Below, one piece after another: positions 56,968 to 64,000 of a stretch of 64,000 nucleotides of DNA (position 1 is its first letter; each line of letters starts with the position of its first letter). The position numbers and the translations under genes are program-made. This DNA is from Sistotremastrum niveocremeum HHB9708. Taxonomy: Eukaryota; Basidiomycota; Agaricomycetes; Sistotremastrales; Sistotremastraceae. The stretch spans positions 134,477-198,476 of the forward strand of contig KV419416.1 in the NCBI GenBank assembly GCA_001630475.1, read 5' to 3'. Under the pieces are notes generated by a model, which saw only the letters and a program-made list of their open reading frames with translations, did no database searches and was not told where the DNA came from.

Positions 56968-57540
56968 TTAATTTTTGCGGTTTTCTATTATTCTTTCGAT
57001 CTATATATGTACTATAGGCGCATTTTTGTTCTTAGAGCAACTTCAATGGCCTGTAGTCAATTGTAATGATATTGCATGGCTCCTCTGTGCCATCACTGCG
57101 TTGTATAGTGCGCAAAAAACTCGCCGCTTGCACTGCAGCCGGACCGTTGACCCTCTGTTGGCTTCAACCCAGGTGCCATGAACGTTTTGTCTATACAGCT
57201 GGTTGAATATAGGGCCAGAAATATTCAACTAACTACTCATGCGATGGTCACACAGTCCGAGGATCTATCGACTACCCCTGGTCTGGTTTAGGTATTTGGC
57301 GTGCAAGCCATTGCTTTACAGGTTACTGACGATGTCATTTCAATCTCGCACTCCACTGCAGTCAAGAAAGAAAAGCCAATCGAATTCCGCCGTCAATTAG
57401 TGCTCTACGTCAGAACGCCGTCTGGCGAGTCAGATCAATGGCAGCATGCCAGAAGTAATCGCCGTATGCAGATAGAATGAGCATATTACACGAGAGCCAA
57501 GGTATCTTTTGTCCGGGATGTGCCCTTGAAGCCTTCTTCC
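56968..57540. other. Intergenic after the tRNA gene
   Basis: 573 bp containing the tRNA terminator and the 3' UTR of the minus-strand EBP-like gene. Nothing else is recognised. Confidence 0.45.
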
Positions 57541-58482
57541 TCAACTCTTCTTGACTCGAGCAAGGGCTTGGGTGGTCCTCAGTGACCTCGCGATAGCCGA
57601 ATACGAATCGATCATCAGCCACAACGGGATGAATACCCATCTAGATCATCTGTCAGAAACGATTTGACGAGAACAGAATGCGCGTACAATAAGTTCATGA
57701 ACTACAGTCAAGGAATATACGAGAAGAAATCAGCGCCCGGAAGTATGAAACGCCATTCGCACGCACCATCAGATAAACCCAGAAATACAACCAGTTAGAT
57801 GTGACCAGTCCATGACTGCCAGTCAGCCACTCAGGAGCAAATGTCATGAATCTAACATTCCAAAGCGCGAATCGTTAGCCCTGATGAGATTGAGGACCGG
57901 AATCGTTCGTACCCTCCATATAATTCAGCGGTGCTGATGACCACAATCCAGTAATGTCTCGCAGGGTCGTCTTTTATGAGTTGATAGATGATATAACAGC
58001 ACAATGGTCCCACTCCAAGGACCGTCAAAATCTCAAGAGAGACAACGGTGGGATCCGCAAGCCCCCATCTGATGTCGGCACGGGCGTATTCTTTCCCTAA
58101 ACGCCTCGCGGATAGACGCGTCAAAGAAAGTTTCTGGACCAGAAATGATCTTACAAAGTTCAGCAAAGGGACCCGTGCTAGATTGAACAGTCCTCCCAAA
58201 GACTGAAAGGTACAGGAACGACCCTTCAAATGAGAAATGTATGAGAGCATCAAACGCCTGACGATTGGAAGAGGAGCATCCGCAATCAGTCCGGAAATAT
58301 ATTAGATATGATATCATAAATATGCTTACTAGCCATATAAACGTGGCTCGCTCTCTAAAACCAGCATGCTTCGGCAAAAGTGTCTTTGAGCCGGTGTATG
58401 CAATGAACGCGATCAAAGACACGGCCCCCAGAGAGTAAGCCGACGTCTTTGTGAAGAATTCCGGGGTGTCACTTGGAGCCAT
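57541..58482 (-). CDS. EBP/EXPERA family, sterol isomerase-like membrane protein
   Basis: Related to emopamil-binding protein, the delta8-delta7 sterol isomerase of animals and plants, an ER enzyme. The start MAPSDTPEFFTKTSAYS is at 58482 (another ATG in frame at 58491). Exons were joined by phase: FRERATFIWL, AFDALIHFSFEGSFLYL, GPFAELWKEYARADIRWGLA, DPTVVSLEILTVLGVGPLCC, STAELYGGFMTFAPEWLTGS, NWLYFWVYLMFMNLLWVFIP and LWLMIDSYSAIARSLRTTQA, ending KKS at 57541. The HFSFEG histidine and the E-x3-DxRW segment match conserved EBP positions. Four or more membrane helices are visible. Fungi normally use the unrelated Erg2 for this step. Confidence 0.88.
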
Positions 58483-58911
58483 CTTTCGCAATAGTAACGT
58501 GAAGAATCAAGAAAGGGGCCAGTCGTCCGACGAGGGAGAGTTCACACCGTTGCTACCACCGCCCAGAAATGAACTAGTTCGGCTCGCTTGGGCGCTTCAT
58601 TCTGCTTCTCCAACAACTTGCTCATCTGCATGTTTTCTGGGACTGGCATCAGACTCTATTTCTGTTCTGACAGCCCGAAGATCTCTCAGTCAACGATTGA
58701 ATCTCGCATAATATGAAGTCATCCTATGGGCTCTGCAGTCAATTCGAAACAGGAACAACCTCGCCTCTTCGACGGCAAAGTGGTCATGCCTCCGGAATCA
58801 TCGCCAGTCGTCCTTTATAGCGGGCGAAGAATTGCCATTTATACTCCGTAGGAGTGACTTGTATATAAGGCCGATCGTCGTTGTTGGAGCCTTGATTGTC
58901 TATCTTTCGTC
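58483..58911. promoter_or_regulatory. Divergent promoter region with TATA box for the CBM1 gene
   Basis: 429 bp between the EBP-like and CBM1 starts. TATATAA at 58862-58868 lies 44 bp before the CBM1 start codon, a strong core-promoter arrangement. A plus-strand frame at 58451-58711 overlaps the EBP start and is not supported. Confidence 0.6.
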
Positions 58912-59878
58912 ATGCAAATCTCTCTTGTAGCCGCGGCTCTCGTCTACCTTGCCTCCTCAGTCAGTGCCCAGAGTGGGGCTTGGGGACAGTGCGGTATGTT
59001 GTTTATTGATGTCTACTATGACATGCTCATATTTGACCGGCATAGGTGGCATTGGATGGTATGCGATCCAAATCCCCACTGGATAAAATATCAGTATTCT
59101 AAACCAACAACAGGAGCGGCGCCACCACTTGTGTCTCTGGATACACTTGCACCTATTCAAACCCCTACTATTCGTGAGACAAACTACACTTGGAACGGGA
59201 ATCGAACTAAATGAAGGTCTGTTTAGCCAATGTCTTCCTGGATCCGCCTCTTCCACCTCGACGACGACAAAGAGCACTACTAGCACCACCTCCACCAAAA
59301 CTTCCACCACCACCACTTCCACCACCACATCGACTTCCAAATCTACAAGCACTTCGACTTCGACCTCGAGCACGAGCACAAGCACGAGCACTACCACCTC
59401 AACTTCAACCTCGACCGGCGCCGCTCCTACTGGCTCTCAGATCCGTGCTGATCAAGACCCGGTCTACCACTTGTACCTCCAGAACGTTGGTACGTGCTTT
59501 CCATCTTTTATTTGTTGCCGAACGCATCCTGAGCTTTCCCTAGGCGGAACTCCCGTTCTTGGCTCAGAAACCACCTCAGGATTATTCACCCTCGGAAGCA
59601 CTATCACTCTGAACCAGGCCGGCGGTAGCAAGCTCTACTTCAACGTGAACACCAACGTCACCACCTCCTACAAGCCCGTCACTTTCGACACTACCGCAAA
59701 GACAACTACATGGGGCCTTTCCGGAGATACCATCATCTACGGCAACCAACAGAACTTCCTTGTCTGCCCCATCACCGGAAGTGCCAACTGGAACTTGTAC
59801 CTCCAGACTGGCAATGACGTCCCATCGGGAGTCGCGTGCACCGACTATATCACCATTCACTTGCCTTGTCTGTGTTAG
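58912..59878 (+). CDS. Secreted CBM1 (cellulose-binding) protein
   Basis: Extracellular protein binding cellulose through a family 1 module. Five exons (58912-58993, 59046-59058, 59114-59173, 59227-59489, 59544-59878) give 250 residues. A signal peptide (MQISLVAAALVYLASSVSA) is followed at once by the CBM1: QSGAWGQCGGIGWSGATTCV, SGYTCTYSNPYYSQCLPG, with all four cysteines and the aromatic binding face. A Ser/Thr linker of about 55 residues leads to a C-terminal beta-rich domain (VYHLYLQNVGGTPVLG, GLFTLGSTITLNQAGGSKLY, NWNLYLQTGNDVPSGVACTD). That domain is not recognised as any glycoside hydrolase, esterase or AA family. Exon 2 is only 13 nt. Confidence 0.9.
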
Positions 59879-60370
59879 AGAGCGAGAAAATGATCGTTCA
59901 TCGACATTTCGAGCTCTGCAAAGTATGGGATAATTTAAGAGTGTTGTTGCTTTTGTATTTCCTCGCCTTCCACGCTCTAATATAGAGGTGATGGGTTGAT
60001 GACCCGCGTACTCTCTACAGCACGGGCACACTGCAAGTGGCTGCTCGATCACTGAACTTCGTCACAAATTTATATGCCAAGCGGCGCATGAGCCTGTATT
60101 TTCTACGATATTGTCTTCAATAGCAAAACGCATAGCGTAACTAACAAAGCAACCCGAATCAGAACTTGATATCCGACTAATTGAAGAACCAAGTCAGATA
60201 AGGGGATGGTCAGCTGAAGAAAACTTGGTCGGAGTTGCCTTATGCGCTTCCGGTAACCACGTCTTCTCCGATCATATTTAAACAGTTCAGTCGGCTCTCA
60301 GCTGAACCAGTCGTCCCCTCGACCCAGGAACCACCCTCTCCTTTCTCTCCTCCTTTTCCGTAGTTAGACG
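59879..60370. promoter_or_regulatory. Intergenic with TATA-like box for the GPI-protein gene
   Basis: 492 bp. TATTTAAA at 60275-60282 lies about 90 bp before the next start codon and is followed by CT-rich leader sequence (CCTCTCCTTTCTCTCCTCC). The first part is the CBM1 3' UTR. Confidence 0.5.
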
Positions 60371-61304
60371 ATGTTGGCCAACATTTTTATTCTTTTCTTT
60401 TCAGCAGCCACTGTTCTTGCTGGCCCCATTACCCTAATGCGCCGAGTGGTTTTCAACCCGCTCATCACATACCCAACGGCTGGAGTGCAATGGAGTTCAG
60501 GTTCTAAGCATAACGTTACATGGTCCGTTTTTCACGTTATCTGTTCAGCGAAAACACGTATGCTTAAGCAATCAAAAGGTCCAACGCCGGCGCCCCGTCT
60601 GACTATCCGTTGAACAATGCCACTGGTATGCTCGTCTTAGGACACCTGACTGACGACTCGGAAAACTTGGATTTAAGTCAGTCTTTGAGCCCTGACTATG
60701 AGAAAACCCGTTGACACCTCTTATCAGACAATCCTCTGGCCACGGGCTTTTTGATTAAGGATGAGAGTGTTTGGATCACCGTTCCAGACGTCGAACCACG
60801 AGAGGATTATATTGTCGTTCGTACGTTTCATCTCCGTTTCATCTTTGTCAATTGGGGTACATTCTGACCTTCTTTACAGTCTTTGGTGACTCTGGCAACG
60901 CATCTCCTGAGTTCTCGATAACGAATGTTACGATTGCAACTCCGTCTTCGTCTTCATCTACATCCACGACATCTTCTACGGCCACCTCTACTAGCACATC
61001 CTCATCGTCTTCGACGACTGATAGCACGACAGCCGTCACGACCTCCACATTACCTGCACCCGATGCAGCATCTAGTGCCACGACTTCTACGTCCTCCGAT
61101 TCATCCTCTACCTCTGGCGTTAGCACTTCTACATCAATCAGCACCGTCACGTCACCCACCTCTACACTTCCCATCAGTAGCACGTCTTCAACATCCAGCT
61201 CAAGCCCCTCGGGAGGCTCCAATCTGACAAACGCTGCGGCACCCAAACGCCTTAGCGTTGTCCTTCCTCTCGTAGCAGGAGCGCTCTGGGCATTATACCT
61301 TTGA
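60371..61304 (+). CDS. Ser/Thr-rich GPI-anchored wall protein (Kre9/Knh-like N-terminus)
   Basis: Predicted cell-wall or plasma-membrane protein. A signal peptide (MLANIFILFFSAATVLAG) precedes a beta-sandwich resembling the Ser-Thr-rich GPI-anchored (Kre9_KNH) domain: PLITYPTAGVQWSSGSKHNV, TWSNAGAPSDYPLNNATG, TGFLIKDESVWITVPDVE, YIVVLFGDSGNASPEFSITN. Introns fall near 60523, after DLN and before LFGDSG. A long Ser/Thr tract (about 110 residues) is presumed O-mannosylated. The end (GGSNLTNAAAPK then VVLPLVAGALWALYL) is a typical GPI-attachment signal. Such proteins are highly expressed in many basidiomycetes. Confidence 0.85.
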
Positions 61305-61859
61305 TTCACGGACTTCACATTGACTAGTTTCTCCCTCATCGCTTCGGACATTATATACTTCGGACATGATTTGTTGGGTTCCGGATTTAGTCGAGTAGGG
61401 CCTCGTACGCATGCATTTTCTGCATCCACGTCTTCGCATTCTTAGCACCGTAGGCATACCCTCGCATTGTATTATATTCGCGCATCTTCGTACTCGTTGG
61501 AAAACATTTTCTTTTACCTGACTCGAGCATGACATAAGTCGAAACACGTTCAGCTCACCGGTCTCGTCAGCTCGTGCCGGCGACGGTCAGCGTCGGCAGA
61601 GGTACGCGTCACTCCAGGATCGTCATGTGCCGACCATCGATAGCCTCAATGAGTGGAAGGACGACGTCGACGCTTCGCCAGGCTGGCCGTAGTGCAATTA
61701 GAGTGAACAGATTAGGCTGAGAGCGATTACGATTGGATGTTCCACTCCCCGGAATCGGCCTTCCATGGGCACAGAAAACATATAAAGGGATGACTTTCTC
61801 CTCTCGACGCTCTCCACGACCTCTCCTGTCGACGACTTTCTCTGCACCCAAAGGAAAAC
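61305..61859. promoter_or_regulatory. Intergenic with TATA box for the aldo/keto reductase
   Basis: 555 bp. TATAAAG at 61781-61787 lies about 75 bp before the start codon and is followed by a CT-rich leader (TTTCTCCTCTCGACGCTCTCC). No gene is seen. Confidence 0.55.
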
Positions 61860-63184
61860 ATGACTCCCTCTCTTGCTACTCGTAAACTCGGCAAGAATGG
61901 CCCTGAAGTAACTGCAATTGGCTTTGGCGCTATGGTGAGATTACCTCCAGCGCTTGATTGTAGCAGAGTTGCTGATGGCGAATGGATAGGGAATATCTGC
62001 TTTTTATACCACTGGAAAAACTAGTGATGAAGAGTCTTTCAAACTTCTCGATCACATTGTCGACTCTGGATGCACCTTCTGGGTACGTTTGATATCTCAT
62101 TCGAGATGGTCCGTAGGCTGACCGCATACATCCTTAGGACACGAGCGATATTTATATGAATAACGAGGATGTTATTGGTGCATGGTTCAAGAGGACAGGC
62201 CGTCGCAATGAGATCTTTTTGTGCACGAAGTTTGCCAGTTCAATTGACAAGGACGGAAACCGAGTCGTCAGAGGCGATCCTGAATAGTCAGTTGATCTTT
62301 GTTTCTCTAACGCAATGCACACTCAACGTGTATCCTCCTAGTGTTCATCAAGCTTGTGCTCGCTCTTTGAAGAGACTCGGAATCGATGTTATCGATCTGT
62401 GAGTACACATGCCTAAGTCAGCGAGAAGTCGCGTTCTCACCACTTGAGCATAATAGATACTATGTGCATCGTATCGATCCCAAGGTTCCAATCGAAAAGA
62501 CTGTCGGCGCGATAGCAGAGCTTGTGAAAGCAGGCAAGGTTCGACACGTCGGCCTTTCTGAGTGTTCGTCTGAGACTCTTCGCCGCGCCTATGCCGTTCA
62601 TCCCATCGCCGCTGTCCAAATGGAATACTCGCCTTTCGCGCTCGAGATCGAGAGTGAACAGACAAAGCTCCTCGCTACCGCCCGAGAACTTGGTGTCGCC
62701 ATTGTCGCCTACTCTCCCCTGGGTCGAGGCGTACTCACGGGGCAATACAAGAGTCGCGATGACTTTGCCCCTGATGACTTCCGACTTGCTATGCCGCGTT
62801 TCTCCGCTGAGAACTTTGACAAGAACCTCGTCCTGGTCGATAAATTGAGGGTGCTGGCGGAACGCAAGGGCGCCACGCCGGGCCAGCTGACACTGGCATG
62901 GATTCTCGCCCAGGGACCCGACTTCATTCCTATTCCTGGGTGAGTGAGATGCTCTTTCACAGGCACTGTCTGGTGTTTCATTAATGAATCTGACCTTGAT
63001 ATCTTTCCGATTTAGCACGAAGAAAATTAAATATTTCGACGAGAACATCGGTGCGCTGAACGTCCAGCTCACTCCCGAAGAGATACAAGAAATTCGCGCG
63101 GCGTCTGAAGCTGCGGAAGTCAAGGGTGGCCGCTATCCAGAAGCCATGATGCAATATTGTTTCGGTGATACTCCTGCGCTTTGA
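61860..63184 (+). CDS. Aldo/keto reductase (AKR13-like)
   Basis: NADPH-dependent oxidoreductase of the aldo/keto reductase superfamily; the natural substrate is unknown. It starts [20 protein letters not shown]. Catalytic tetrad members are visible: Asp and Tyr in [14 protein letters not shown], Lys in CTKF and His in YYVHRIDP. Further landmarks are [53 protein letters not shown] and IPIPGTKK, the cofactor-phosphate loop. Introns lie after GFGAM, after DSGCTFW, after RGDPE, near VIDL and before TKKIKYF. About 345 residues, normal length. No cluster of biosynthetic partners surrounds it. Confidence 0.93.
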
Positions 63185-64000
63185 AGATGTCCAGAAATGC
63201 GTCGAAGCATGTTGGAGAGCACCGGGAATCTCGCGGGAACTGGGAAGAAAGAAGAGCATGATGGACAATTGTGATGAAAGGCGTCATCTCTCCACGGGGG
63301 CTTGAGGCCTGAGGGTAAAGATCATGCTATTCCAATGGAATCTTCGACAAAGGAGCAGGGACAGGTATCGGAGCATCGTTCATCATGGACATGCTCGTTC
63401 CAGGCGTCTCCTTTACATTACGTAGGCACCAAAACATGTGTTTGATTCGACTTCAGCGTGTGTATGAGAGTAAGCCGGCTCAGGCTCAGGGTGTCTGCTT
63501 ATGCTGTCGGTGGCATCAGCCTCGAATTGGCCAGCGGAGCGCACATGTGCCAGTGAGAACGCGTACGGCTTGATGCGATCCGCTCGGTGAACCGGCCAAG
63601 CTGCACTTGATCCATTCTGAAATTCTACATCATTTCTCGCAGTCGTTGCTTACCATCCTTATCACCGACATCATTAACGCATTATGAGTGCTATAAGGAG
63701 GCGATACAGTGGGTTAGGGCTGGGTAAAAATCGTCGGTGTAAATTTACATTGTAAATTTACATCACGTAAAAAACGTTATAAACACCGCGGCCTCAGAAT
63801 CGCATGTAAAATATGGGTAAAATATTCCAATTTCTCAGGTACACTATCAGCTCTATCGATAGACTTCATTTGCAACAAGCACAACGTTAATACCTTCCCG
63901 ATGCTTTTGGTCCGCTTCCGGCCTATCTTAGGCGGAACGGCAACCAAAAAGGGAACCAGTGCCTGAGAGCTCGGCGATAGCGGGACAATATCCGAGACTA
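63185..64000. other. Window end: AKR 3' flank and possible hAT-like terminus
   Basis: No supported gene. From 63715 the sequence TAGGGCTGGGTAAAAATCG fits the YARNG terminus and the GGGCTGGG style common in hAT elements. It is followed by AT-rich inverted motifs (GTAAATTTACATTGTAAATT, 63738-63757). The opposite end is not in the window, so this stays tentative. Confidence 0.35.

Noticed and set aside
59211-59543. Arg/Pro/Leu-rich plus-strand frame over the CBM1 linker
   Set aside because: Alternative frame of the Ser/Thr linker codons; low complexity only.
60848-61429. Val/Asp/Glu-rich minus-strand frame of 193 codons
   Set aside because: Antisense of the Ser/Thr-rich tract of the GPI protein; composition explains its openness.
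61860-63184. Aldo/keto reductase as part of a secondary-metabolite cluster
   Set aside because: No synthase, P450, transporter or regulator lies beside it in the window.

Overview
This 64 kb window is nuclear DNA of a filamentous basidiomycete, most likely a mushroom-forming Agaricomycete. The evidence is dense genes on both strands, many 45-70 bp GT-AG introns, a fungal CBM1 module on a Ser/Thr linker, tandem F-box-like genes, and protein sequences closest in character to Agaricomycetes. There is no bacterial, viral or CRISPR content.

Left part (0.5-27.6 kb): a conserved housekeeping stretch. In order it holds ribosomal protein uL29 (RPL35), a GCK-III/Ste20-like kinase, mitochondrial uL22m, Yos1, a GILT-like secreted protein, a membrane-anchored pepsin-like protease, hydroxyacid-oxoacid transhydrogenase, the splicing factor Bud31, a small secreted protein, TFIIF alpha, a MIX23/Cid2-like mitochondrial protein, a basic nuclear protein, an F-box-like protein, a small basic hypothetical, the SMN-complex protein Gemin2 and GTP cyclohydrolase II. 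Several neighbours are divergent and share 100-700 bp promoters (uL22m/YOS1, protease/HOT, MIX23/nuclear protein).

Middle part (28-41 kb): an accessory region of recent duplication. Two secreted Cys-rich paralogues lie in tandem. A CCDC97-type protein follows, then three tandem F-box-like paralogues on the minus strand. The third paralogue is split by two non-autonomous hAT-like elements, each with terminal inverted repeats and a perfect 8-bp target-site duplication, only 136 bp of gene apart. A stomatin-family gene follows.

41.6-51.4 kb: one very large, intron-rich neurofibromin/Ira-type Ras-GAP gene on the minus strand, with visible Ras-GAP and CRAL-TRIO-like blocks.

Right part (51.4-64 kb): 51.4-56.8 kb is gene-poor. 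It holds unresolved minus-strand coding traces, a triplicated repeat of about 290 bp (two direct copies, one inverted) and a frame-broken acidic coding remnant. Then come an intron-containing tRNA-Arg(ACG), an EBP/EXPERA sterol-isomerase-like gene, a CBM1 protein, a Ser/Thr-rich GPI-anchored protein and an aldo/keto reductase. The last 300 bp may contain the start of another hAT-like element.

Exon boundaries were read by eye from splice signals, phase continuity and family conservation. Those for the short genes are internally consistent (summed exons divide by three); those for the Ras-GAP, the protease and the first F-box-like gene are approximate.
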